Source: JADJOY01 sp016713535 [NCBI: Deltaproteobacteria bacterium] (GTDB taxonomy: Bacteria; JADJOY01). From it: 64,000 nt of DNA. The stretch covers positions 117,043 to 181,042 of the forward strand of contig JADJOY010000025.1 in assembly GCA_016713535.1 (NCBI GenBank), in the 5' to 3' direction. The position numbers were made by a program, and so were the translations under genes. The notes under the pieces were generated by a model. That model was not told where the DNA came from. It searched no databases and worked only from the letters and a program-made list of their open reading frames with translations. Positions 47,072-55,269 of the stretch are shown piece after piece. Numbering within the stretch: the stretch's first letter is position 1; every line of letters begins with the position of its first letter.

Positions 47072-48577
47072 CTACTCGCTCGCCTCGAAGGCGCCGCTGT
47101 CGCACGCGCTCGCCGGGCGCGCGACGCCGCGCTGATCGATCGGCAGGCAGTTCGCGGCGCGGCCCGCGCCCGCCGCGGCGCTCGCCGACGGAATCGCCTG
47201 TGTCTGCGTGGGGCCGCCGTTCGACGCCAACCCGGCCAGCTCGAGGGCCGCGCCGCTCACGTTCACGCGGTCGTCGCCCTCGGTGAGCCCACAGGTGTCG
47301 CCCGGGCTCTCGACGTTGCCGCCGAGCGACGCCCCCGCGAGCCCGCTGCAGCTCGCTGCGAGGACGCTGTTGGCGATCGAGGACGAGCCCACACCGACCG
47401 CGACCTCGGCTCCGCCGGCGTTCGCCGACACCGTCGCGTGCGCGAGCGCGACCCCCGCGTTCGCCACCAGCGCTCCTCCGCTCGCGGCGCCCACCGCACC
47501 GCTGGGCTCACCACCCGCGCCGCCCGCGGCGCCGTTCTCCGTCACCGTCGAGTTGGTGATCGTTGCCGCCACGTCCGTCACGAGCGCACCACCCGTGCTC
47601 GCCCCTCCCACCGCCCCGGGTACGTAGTTCGGCACGGGGAGCCCGGCCCCGCCGACGCCGCCGACCGCCACGTTGCCCGCGAGCGTCGAGCGCTCGATGG
47701 CGAGCGCCGCCGTCGCCGTCGCGCGCACGCCGCCGCCCACCGCGCCCCCCCCGCCGGACTGCAGGTAGTAACCCGGGAACGCGGCCGGGCTGGCGTTGCG
47801 GCCCGCGCCGCCGCGGGCCGTGTTGCCCGCGACGCTGCTGTCCGTGATGGTGACCGCGCCGCTCGCGAACACACCACCGCCGCGTCCCTGCCCGCCCGGG
47901 AACGTGTAGCAGCTCAAGCTCAGGCAGGTGACGCCGCCCGGCCCACCTTCGGCGAGGTTGCCGGTGACCTCGCTGCCGAACAGCGCGAGCGTTCCCGAGC
48001 TCCAGATCCCGCCGCCTTCGGCGTGGTTGCCGGTGGCGCTGAAGAACGTCGCCTCGCCGGTGTGGAGCGCGTTGTCGCGGACCGCGGCGCGGGTGAGCGT
48101 GAGCGTGCCCGCGTTCTGCACCCCGCCGCCGGTCACCAGCACGCCCACGCCGCCGATCTGCGAGCCGCCACGGACCGTGAGGTCGATGAGCGAGGCGGTC
48201 ACGCCGCCCGCCACGTCGATCACCCGATCGGCGATCGACGACGCCTCGACGATCGTCACGTCCACGCCCGCGCCGACCAGGCTCACGTCCTGGAGCAGAT
48301 CGAGATCCCCGGTGTCGTCGGTCGTCCCCGCCAGCGTGAGCGCGACCGTGCCCGCCGGGAGCGAGATCACGTCCGCGCCCGCCTGGCCGGCGATGCAGGT
48401 GTCGACGGCGGCGTTGGTGTTGGCCGCGATCAGCGCCTCGCGCAGCGTGCAGGTGCCGTTCGCGGGGGTCGAGCCGTTCTCGTCGAGGAGGCTGTCGACC
48501 AGGATCGTCGTGTCGCAGCAGGCGGCGCCGACGAGCGCGAGGGCGAGGAGAGCGAAGCCAGCGCCGCGGACGAGCAT
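47072..48577 (-). CDS. CSLREA/choice-of-anchor Q beta-helix lipoprotein, copy 1
   Basis: 501 residues, intact. Signal ends ALVGAACCDTT, a lipoprotein-like Cys site. The CSLREA motif reads NGTCTLREALIAANTNAAVD; a Gly/Ala/Asn/Thr-rich right-handed beta-helix follows with turns such as AGTLTLTRAAVRDNALHTGE, SGTLALFGSEVTGNLAEGG, GAVTITDSSVAGNTARGG. The C-terminal PGDTCGLTEGDDRVNV, NGGPTQTQAIPSASAA and DQRGVARPASACDSGAFE form the choice-of-anchor Q domain. It is a close paralogue of the gene at 52970-54475 and the last gene of the radical SAM cluster, 96 bp after the CxxD-repeat gene. Likely surface-exposed; role unknown. Confidence 0.88.
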   Translation of the reverse strand: MLVRGAGFALLALALVGAACCDTTILVDSLLDENGSTPANGTCTLREALIAANTNAAVDTCIAGQAGADVISLPAGTVALTLAGTTDDTGDLDLLQDVSLVGAGVDVTIVEASSIADRVIDVAGGVTASLIDLTVRGGSQIGGVGVLVTGGGVQNAGTLTLTRAAVRDNALHTGEATFFSATGNHAEGGGIWSSGTLALFGSEVTGNLAEGGPGGVTCLSLSCYTFPGGQGRGGGVFASGAVTITDSSVAGNTARGGAGRNASPAAFPGYYLQSGGGGAVGGGVRATATAALAIERSTLAGNVAVGGVGGAGLPVPNYVPGAVGGASTGGALVTDVAATITNSTVTENGAAGGAGGEPSGAVGAASGGALVANAGVALAHATVSANAGGAEVAVGVGSSSIANSVLAASCSGLAGASLGGNVESPGDTCGLTEGDDRVNVSGAALELAGLASNGGPTQTQAIPSASAAAGAGRAANCLPIDQRGVARPASACDSGAFEASE

Positions 48578-48673
48578 GCTGCCTCCCTGCCGCGCACCGA
48601 TCGCGCGACCGAAGCCCCCATCATCCACACCGCGCCGTCGCGGCGCCACCGCCGCGTCGTCCGTCGCGCGGGG

Positions 48674-51265
48674 TCACGGCAGCGTGAAGGCTCCGTCGGG
48701 GTCGCTCCCCGAGCTCGCGAACGGGATGAAGGGGGGGTTGATCGCCTCCACGAACGCGGCGCCGGCGGCGGCGCCCGCGGGCCGCGTGAAGCTGAACTGC
48801 GTCGCGCCGGCCAGCGCGAGCGGGATGACGGCGACTCCCCCGGGACCGAGCCCGCCGAAGTTCTCGACCTGCCCGCTCACGTTGCCGGTGGCGAAGAAGT
48901 TGATGACCGTGAGCGAGCTGAAGCCCGCGCCCGTGACGGTGATCGTGCTCCCGGCGATCCCCACCGAGGTCATGCCGACCGCGGCACCCAGCGGCGCCGA
49001 CACCGCGTTCGACGCGCGGTAGGCGCCGGTGGCGTTGATCACCTGCAACGACCCCGGCCCTGTCGGACAGCTCGGCGGGATGCGCAGATCCACGGTGCTC
49101 GCCGTCCATGCGTCGGGCGTCAACGGGCCGCAGTTGCCGGACGCGCTGAACACGTTCACGAGCGGCGTGTCGAAGCCCTCGCCGTCGAGCCGGTAGGTCG
49201 TGGCTCCATCATTGGCGAGGACCCGCTCGACGTTCGCCAGCCCGATCGACGGCTGCCAGCTCGTCGCGGAGATCGCCGTGCCGCCCACCGCGAGCACGCT
49301 CGGCGCGCCATGCGCGGGATCCCCGATCAGCGGGATGCCGACCACGTTGCTGGCGCGGTAGCCGAGGTCGGTCTGCACCAGCATGAGACCGACGAACCCC
49401 TGTCCGAGCAGGTACCCGTGGGGCGCCTCCCACGGGCACGGAAGCTGACCGCTCCAGGTCGTGAAGGTCGTCGCGGAGGGCGCGATCCCGGCGGCCACGA
49501 CGTCTTTCGGCCCCTGCGCCGTGGCGACGAACGCCTTGAGCACCGAGCCCGGCGTGATGCCGGTGCCGGTCAGCGCGACGGGCCCGCACAAGCGCTGCAT
49601 CGCGGGCGGTGCGGGCGGGTCCAGCGCGACGTCGCAGCGGCTCGTGAAAGTGATCGCCGGAACCACCGGCTCACGCCCGTCCCCGGGCACGGCGGGCGCC
49701 TCCAGGATCTCGCCCGCCGCGGCGGTGGTGAGGGTGATCGCGGCGCCGCTCTCCGACAGCCAGGCGCTGGTGCGGCCGTCGAGGGCCTTCGACGAGGCGA
49801 TCGAGGCGCCGCTCGCGAGCCGCACCGCGCCGAACACCGCCACCTCCTCGGACGCCTTCACGTCGAGCGCACCGGTCGCGACGATCGCGACGTCGTCGGG
49901 CACGTGGAAGCACGTGAAGCGGAAGCTGCCGGAGAAAGGCGTGCCGGCCGGCCACGCGCGCGTGCCGTCGCCGTCGTCGTCGCGAAGCTCCGGGTCGTTC
50001 CAGCACGAGCCGTCGCCGTTGGTGTCCGCCTCGAGGACGGCGTCGCCGTCGCAGTCGCGCAGGAACGGGCCCACCGGGCTGGTGACGGTCACCGGCTGAC
50101 CGGTGACGAACGTGGCCGCCGGCGCGAACACCGCGTCGGTCGCGTCGATCGCGGTGGCGGCCCGGCCCTCACCGGCGGACGCCGCCACTAGCGCGACGGC
50201 TCCCACGATCACCGAGACCCGATAGAGCCAGCGCAGCGCGCGGTTGAGGGTCGTCCGCGTCACGCGGGGTGCGGTGGGGTCGAGGGCGCCTGCCAGGTCG
50301 AGGGCGCAGGTGTCGGACGCCGCGCACTCGGCGACGCTCTGGTCGTCGCGGCACAGGTCGGAGCCGCAAGCGCCGGAGGCGTCGGCGACGCACACGTCGG
50401 CGGTGCTGCACGGGCCTGAGCTGTCACTCACGCAGCGGTCGATCGGGCAGAAAGCTCCCGAGTCGCTCTCGCACGCGTCCGCGGTGCACCCGCCCGAGTC
50501 GTCCGACACGCAACCATCGCTCTCGCATTCGCCCGAACGATCCGCGATGCATTCGTCGCTGATGCAAACCTCGGACGAGTCGCTCACGCATCCATCCGCG
50601 TGGCACGAGGACGACGAGTCGGAGCCGCACGCGTCGGTCTCGCAGGCTCCCGAGTGATCGGCCTTGCACGCGTCGGCGCTGCAGCCACCGGACGAATCCG
50701 AGATGCACACACCGCTGGCGTCGCCGAGGCAGGTGTTGGTGTCGTCGGTCGAGCACGCCGGGCCGCCGTCATTCGTGCAGGCACCCGAGCTGTCGGCGAC
50801 GCAGCGGTCGCCCGCGCATCCCAGCGAGGCGTCACTGATGCAGCCGTCCGCCGCACACTCTCCCGACTTGTCCGACACACAGCCGTCGGCCTCGCAGCCG
50901 GCGGATTTGTCGGACACGCACCCGCCGCTGCGGTCGGTCGGGCATGCGTTCGTGCCGTCGTCGGAGCACGCCGGGCCACCGTCGTCGGTGCACGTCCCCG
51001 ACGAGTCGACCTCGCAGCGATCGCCGGTGCAGTCGCCCGAGGTGTCGTAGTCGCACACGTCCTGGGTCGTGCACACGCTCGGCGTGTCGCCGGTGGTGCA
51101 GCCGTCCTGGGTCGTGCACACGTCCTGCCCACACGACTGCGGCGCCGGTCCGCCGAGCCGCGTGGTGTTGACCCGCGCCAGCACCGGCACCGACGGCGCG
51201 AGCCCGAACGCGAGCCAGCCACCGGTGATCCGCGCCAGCCAGCCGAGAAACCGCCGCCTGCGCAT
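48674..51265 (-). CDS. Tat-exported CxxD-repeat protein, proposed radical SAM substrate
   Basis: 863 residues. A twin-arginine signal (RRRRFLGWLARITGGWLAFG) is followed at residues 45-327 by about 41 Cys units, nearly all C-x-x-D, mostly alternating 8 residues (CVSDKSGE, CISDSSGG) and 5 residues (CAADG, CSADA). Five units, near the two ends, are C-x-x-x-D. Residues 347-363 are hydrophobic (RVSVIVGAVALVAASAG) and end G-R-A-A-T-A like a second signal cleavage site. The rest (370-863) is beta-rich with TIG-like stretches (ITVTGAGFSSLTVINFFATG) and two DxDGD-type loops. ATG 51265 has GAGAGGAG before it and lies 17 bp after the radical SAM stop. Alternatives: a disulfide- or calcium-binding spacer, or two genes joined. 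Confidence 0.7.
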   Translation of the reverse strand: MRRRRFLGWLARITGGWLAFGLAPSVPVLARVNTTRLGGPAPQSCGQDVCTTQDGCTTGDTPSVCTTQDVCDYDTSGDCTGDRCEVDSSGTCTDDGGPACSDDGTNACPTDRSGGCVSDKSAGCEADGCVSDKSGECAADGCISDASLGCAGDRCVADSSGACTNDGGPACSTDDTNTCLGDASGVCISDSSGGCSADACKADHSGACETDACGSDSSSSCHADGCVSDSSEVCISDECIADRSGECESDGCVSDDSGGCTADACESDSGAFCPIDRCVSDSSGPCSTADVCVADASGACGSDLCRDDQSVAECAASDTCALDLAGALDPTAPRVTRTTLNRALRWLYRVSVIVGAVALVAASAGEGRAATAIDATDAVFAPAATFVTGQPVTVTSPVGPFLRDCDGDAVLEADTNGDGSCWNDPELRDDDGDGTRAWPAGTPFSGSFRFTCFHVPDDVAIVATGALDVKASEEVAVFGAVRLASGASIASSKALDGRTSAWLSESGAAITLTTAAAGEILEAPAVPGDGREPVVPAITFTSRCDVALDPPAPPAMQRLCGPVALTGTGITPGSVLKAFVATAQGPKDVVAAGIAPSATTFTTWSGQLPCPWEAPHGYLLGQGFVGLMLVQTDLGYRASNVVGIPLIGDPAHGAPSVLAVGGTAISATSWQPSIGLANVERVLANDGATTYRLDGEGFDTPLVNVFSASGNCGPLTPDAWTASTVDLRIPPSCPTGPGSLQVINATGAYRASNAVSAPLGAAVGMTSVGIAGSTITVTGAGFSSLTVINFFATGNVSGQVENFGGLGPGGVAVIPLALAGATQFSFTRPAGAAAGAAFVEAINPPFIPFASSGSDPDGAFTLP

Positions 51266-51282
51266 GGCCGCTCCTCTCGATG

Positions 51283-52869
51283 CTAGGTCCTCGCGGCCGA
51301 ACCGAGGATCGCTTGGTCGTCGACCGCGAGCGCCGCGTTGATGCTCATCGCGCACTCGATCTGGTGACGGATCAGCCGGCAGCTCGCGCGCTCGTCGGGC
51401 CGCTCGAGGCCGCCGTGCGCGTCCACTGCGTGCTTCCAGCACCCGCCGCCGCACAGGTGGCGCGCCCAGCAGGCGCTGCAGCCAGGCCGCGCGCCGACCG
51501 TGAGCTCGGTGAAGCGGCGCCGCGGCGCCGCGGCGAGGCCGTGAGCGAGATCACCGAGCCGGTACTCGGCCATCCCGACGAAGCGGTGGCACGGATAGAA
51601 GCTGCCGTCCCGGGCGAGCGCCAGGTAGCCGCGCCCCGCGCCGCAGTGGTGGTGGAGGCGCTCCTCGACCACCCGCGTGGCGCGCACGAAGCGCACCAGG
51701 TTGGTGAAGTCGAAGATGCGGTCGGAGAGTACGGAACCGACGAGCTTTTCGGCCACGGCCTCGGTCTGGCGTTCGAGCGCGACGATCTCGTCGTCGCTCA
51801 GCCTCGCGGCGCCACAGCCACCGAGGGCGGGCTCGACGTGGACCGAGCCGAAGCCGAGCCCGAGCAGATGGTCGACGATCGCGGGGACGTCGACCGGGCC
51901 GCTCGCCACCGTGACTCGCGCCGGCACTCGCCCCGGCCGCGCGGCGATCAGGCGCCGCACTCCCGGGAGCAGCGCCGCGTAGCTGCCGCGGCCGTCCGCC
52001 GTCGCGCGGTTCGCGTCCTGCACCGGCGCGGGGCCGTCGATCGAGACCTGGCAGCCGATCCGGTTCGCCACCAGGAAGTCGACCGCCGCCGCGTCGAGCA
52101 GCGTACCGTTGGTGGAGAGCGAGAGCTGGACGCGCTTCCCGCTCGCAGCCTCGCGGTCGCGAACGTAGGCCGTGACCCGACGGATGAGCGGGAGCTCGAG
52201 GAGCGGCTCGCCGCCGAAGAAGACCAAGCCGAGGTTTCGGTGCGAGCCCGAGGCCCCGAGCAGGAAGTCGACCCCCAGCTTCGCCACCTCCCACGGCATG
52301 GCGCTCGCCCGCGAGCCGAAGAGGTGCGGAGCGCTCTCCCAGCCGGGACGCGGGTCCGCGCCGTAGCAGTAGCGGCAGCGCAGGTTGCAGCCGTGGGTGA
52401 CCATCAGCTCGAGGGTGCGGATCTGCGCCGGACGTGGCCGCGGCGCCGCGGCGCGCGCGGGAGACGGGCTCGGGCGATCGAGCACGCCCGCCTGGCGAAG
52501 CTCGGCGAGCACCGCGGCGAGGTCGCGGCGGCGATAACGGCCGGCCAGCTCGCGGAAGGCGCGAGCGTCCGGCGCGGCGAGCGCCTCCACGACGTGGTGG
52601 ACGATCGGGCTCACCTCGTAGAACGTCATCGAGGCGACGTCGAAGAGCACGTGGCGGCCGAGCCGCTCGAAGGCGTGGACCTCGGCGAGCTGCGGGCGAG
52701 CGGCGAGATCGAGAGACACGGAAACCACCGTCGACGCCGAGCGGCGTCGCGGAACCAAGATGCTCGCACCCCGAAGCGACGGTGCGAGCGCGGATGCTAC
52801 GTCGGTCTCAAGAACCGTGCCGCGGCCGCGGCCATCCGGCGGCTGGACCGACGAGCAATTTCGCGGCAC
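51283..52869 (-). CDS. Radical SAM/SPASM peptide maturase
   Basis: Up to 528 residues (GTG 52728 is a plausible later start, giving 481). An N-terminal domain (VHAFERLGRHVLFDVASMTF, YEVSPIVHHVVEAL) resembles that of SCIFF/QhpD-type maturases. The radical SAM core has VTHGCNLRCRYCYGADPRPG with CxxxCxxC, FFGGEPLLELPLI and LSLSTNGTLLD, GCQVSIDGP. The SPASM region is canonical: C-x12-G-x4-C in HCGAGRGYLALARDGSFYPC, then CSACWARHLCGGGC (CX2CX5CX3C) and a later Cys (RASC). Such enzymes hold two auxiliary 4Fe-4S clusters and modify peptides, often forming Cys thioethers. The next gene, 17 bp on, is the CxxD-repeat protein, its likely substrate. Confidence 0.88.
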   Translation of the reverse strand: MPRNCSSVQPPDGRGRGTVLETDVASALAPSLRGASILVPRRRSASTVVSVSLDLAARPQLAEVHAFERLGRHVLFDVASMTFYEVSPIVHHVVEALAAPDARAFRELAGRYRRRDLAAVLAELRQAGVLDRPSPSPARAAAPRPRPAQIRTLELMVTHGCNLRCRYCYGADPRPGWESAPHLFGSRASAMPWEVAKLGVDFLLGASGSHRNLGLVFFGGEPLLELPLIRRVTAYVRDREAASGKRVQLSLSTNGTLLDAAAVDFLVANRIGCQVSIDGPAPVQDANRATADGRGSYAALLPGVRRLIAARPGRVPARVTVASGPVDVPAIVDHLLGLGFGSVHVEPALGGCGAARLSDDEIVALERQTEAVAEKLVGSVLSDRIFDFTNLVRFVRATRVVEERLHHHCGAGRGYLALARDGSFYPCHRFVGMAEYRLGDLAHGLAAAPRRRFTELTVGARPGCSACWARHLCGGGCWKHAVDAHGGLERPDERASCRLIRHQIECAMSINAALAVDDQAILGSAART

Positions 52870-52969
52870 CGGCCAGCAGCTGGGCCAGGCCGGTTTCCCG
52901 CGGGGAGCGAAGCGCGAAGTGCGTCGGGGCGGGCCGGTAACGCGCGCCGGCGACGGGTCGCGCGCAGCC

Positions 52970-54475
52970 CTACTCGCTCACCTCGAACGCGCCGCTGTCG
53001 CAGCCGCTCGCCGGGCGCGCGACGCCGCGCTGATCGGTCGGCAGGCAGCTCGCGACGCGACCCGCGCCCGCCGCGGCGCTCGTCGCCGTGATCGCCTGCG
53101 TCTGTGTCGGACCGCCGTTCGAGGCGAGCGCGCCCAGCTCGAGCGCGGCGCCGCTCACGTTCGCGAGGTCGTCGCTCTCGGTGAGCCCGCAGGTGTCACC
53201 CGGACTCTCGACGTTGCCGCCCAGCGACGCCCCGGCGAGTCCGCTGCAGCTCGCCGCCAGGACGCTGTTCGCGACCGTCGAGGTGCCCGCGCCGACCGCG
53301 ACCTCGGCTCCCCCGGCGTTCGACGAGAGCGTCGTGTGCGCGAGCGCGACGCCCGCGCTCGCCGCCAGGGCCCCCCCGCTGGCGCCTCCGCTCGGCCCGT
53401 CCGGCGCGCCGCCCGCCCCGCCCGCTGCGCTGTTGCCGGTCACGGTGGAGTTGACCAGCGTGACCGGCGAGTCAGCACCGAGCGCGCCCGCCGACGCCGC
53501 GCCGCCCGCCGCACCGACGAGGTAGATCGGCGAGGTCAGACCCGCTCCGCCGATGCCGCCGACCGCGGCGTTGTCCGCCACCGTCGAGCGCTCGATCGCG
53601 AGTGCGGCCGTGGACGTCACCCGCACGCCGCCGCCCACCGCGGTCCCGCCGCCCGACTGCAAGTAGTAGCCGGGGAAGCCGCCCGGGTTTGCCGCGCGCC
53701 CCGCGCCGCCGCGAGCGGTGTTGCCGGAGACCGTGCTGCGGGTGATCGTGACCGGGCCGCTCGCGAACACTCCGCCGCCGCGCCCCTGCCCGCCGGGGAA
53801 CGTGTAGCAGCTCAGGCTCAGGCAGGTGGCGCCCCCGGGGCCGCCCTGGGCGACGTTGCCGGTGACCTCGCTGTCGACCAGCGCGAGCGTCCCCGAGCTC
53901 CAGACCCCGCCCCCCTCCGAGTGGTTGTCGATGCCGCCGTAGAGCGTCGGTTCGCCGGTATGCAGCGCGTTGTCGCGCACCGCGGCGCGGGTGAGCGTGA
54001 GGGAGCCCGCGTTCAGGACGCCGCCCCCGCGCACCAGCGCCCCGACGCCGCCGACGAGCGAGCCGCCGCGGACCGTGAGGTCGGTGAGCTGCGCGGTGAC
54101 GCCGGCCGCCACGTCGATCACCCGGTCGCCCACCGCCGACGCATCGACGATCGTCACGTCCGCGCCAGCACCCACCAGGCTCACGTCCTGGAGCAGGTCG
54201 AGGTCGCCGGTGTCGTCGGTGGCGCCCGTCAGGGTGAGCGCGATCGTGCCGGCCGGCAGCGAGATCACGTCGGCGCCGGCCTGGCCGGCGATGCACGTGT
54301 CGACCGCAGCGTTGCTGTTGGCCGCGACCAGCGCCTCGCGCAGCGTGCAGGTTCCGTTCGCGGCGCTCGAGGAGTTCTCGTCGAGGAGGCTGTCGACGTG
54401 GATGGTCGTGTCGCAGCCGGCGGCGGCGGCGAGCACCAGTCCGAGGAGAGCGAAGCGAGCGCCGCGAGCGATCAT
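52970..54475 (-). CDS. CSLREA/choice-of-anchor Q beta-helix lipoprotein, copy 2
   Basis: 501 residues, the same length as copy 1 and aligning along its whole length. Lipobox LVLAAAAGC, CSLREA motif NGTCTLREALVAANSNAAVD, beta-helix turns (SGTLALVDSEVTGNVAQGG, GPVTITRSTVSGNTARGG), and the anchor Q end (PGDTCGLTESDDLANV, RPASGCDSGAFEVSE). ATG 54475 follows GGAGGCTCCCGG. It is the first gene of the cluster; the radical SAM frame opens 100 bp downstream of its stop. The two paralogues flank the maturase and repeat protein, so the cluster probably grew by duplication and insertion. Confidence 0.88.
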   Translation of the reverse strand: MIARGARFALLGLVLAAAAGCDTTIHVDSLLDENSSSAANGTCTLREALVAANSNAAVDTCIAGQAGADVISLPAGTIALTLTGATDDTGDLDLLQDVSLVGAGADVTIVDASAVGDRVIDVAAGVTAQLTDLTVRGGSLVGGVGALVRGGGVLNAGSLTLTRAAVRDNALHTGEPTLYGGIDNHSEGGGVWSSGTLALVDSEVTGNVAQGGPGGATCLSLSCYTFPGGQGRGGGVFASGPVTITRSTVSGNTARGGAGRAANPGGFPGYYLQSGGGTAVGGGVRVTSTAALAIERSTVADNAAVGGIGGAGLTSPIYLVGAAGGAASAGALGADSPVTLVNSTVTGNSAAGGAGGAPDGPSGGASGGALAASAGVALAHTTLSSNAGGAEVAVGAGTSTVANSVLAASCSGLAGASLGGNVESPGDTCGLTESDDLANVSGAALELGALASNGGPTQTQAITATSAAAGAGRVASCLPTDQRGVARPASGCDSGAFEVSE

Positions 54476-54661
54476 CCGGGAGCCTCCTGAGCGCGCACAC
54501 CGGGCGCGCGGACGAGGCTCCCATCATCCACGCGGCCCCGGTGCCGCGCTACTCCCGGGAAACTGTCTGCGGCGGCCGCGTTCGTCGCACGGTTGCGGCG
54601 ATCCCGGAGCGGCCTTAACGTCGGCAGGCCGCCAGCCGTGCTCGCTGCAGGTGCTCTCGTG

Positions 54662-55147
54662 ATGCGCCATCACCTCGTTCGATCGCTCCTCGTCTCGGTG
54701 GCGTGCGCCGGCCTCGTCGCCCTGAGCGCGAGTGCCGCCGGGGCCAAGAGCGCCTGCGCCCTGCTCACGGCCGACGAGATCGCCGAGGCGGTCGGCCACC
54801 CCGTGACCGTCGATCCCGACCCATCCGGCGGCGATCCGGACGCCGGCGACCACTGCGTGTGGACCAAGGACGGCTCCGTCGCGATCGAGCTCAGCCTCGA
54901 GCCGCCCACCACCGATCCCGCGCGCGCCGCGGGTGCCTACCGCGAGGTCCGCGACGACGCGTTCGGCTCCGGAGCCGCGCCGAGCGCGGTACCCGGCCTC
55001 GGCGACGAAGCGCTCTACCGCGACTTCGAGAAGGTGAAGGGTGGCGCGATCGTGGTGCGCAAAGGGCTCGTGGTGCTGGGAATCAGCGGCACACAGACGA
55101 AGGACGCAATCGTCTCCCTCGCTCGCCTCGCCGCCGGCCGCCTCTAG
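54662..55147 (+). CDS. DUF3558-like exported protein
   Basis: 161 residues. Signal peptide (SLLVSVACAGLVALSASAAG), then KSACALLTADEIAEAVGHPV, GDHCVWTKDGSVAIELSLEP, AYREVRDDAFGSGAAPSAV, PGLGDEALYRDFEKVKGGAI, VVLGISGTQTKDAIVSLARL. The C-x-L-L-T...E-x-x-x-x-x-G...C-x-W pattern is that of DUF3558 and related small secreted proteins, in which two Cys may pair. No lipobox. ATG 54662 starts the signal. Divergent from the CSLREA copy 2 gene with 186 bp between; single gene. Function unknown. Confidence 0.7.
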   Translation: MRHHLVRSLLVSVACAGLVALSASAAGAKSACALLTADEIAEAVGHPVTVDPDPSGGDPDAGDHCVWTKDGSVAIELSLEPPTTDPARAAGAYREVRDDAFGSGAAPSAVPGLGDEALYRDFEKVKGGAIVVRKGLVVLGISGTQTKDAIVSLARLAAGRL

Positions 55148-55269
55148 CAAGCCCGCCACGCACGATCTCGCTCGCGCGCATGCGGGCCGGTTGCTCCACA
55201 TCGGCACACACCCGTATCGTTCACCGACCCCCAGCGCCCTCGCGGCGCCGATCGCGGAAGAAGGAGCTC

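Noticed and set aside
46856-50191. Plus-strand open frame of over 1100 residues
   Set aside because: Arg/Ala/Gly low complexity and antisense to clearly recognisable minus-strand genes (CSLREA copy 1 and the CxxD protein); a by-product of high G+C.
50400-51150. Short-period repeats suggesting a CRISPR array or minisatellite
   Set aside because: The periodicity is 15 and 24 bp and follows codons of C-x-x-D units; no constant repeat with unique spacers.
52760-54490. Plus-strand open frame opposite CSLREA copy 2
   Set aside because: Same composition artefact; it mirrors the antisense frame over copy 1 because the two genes are paralogous.
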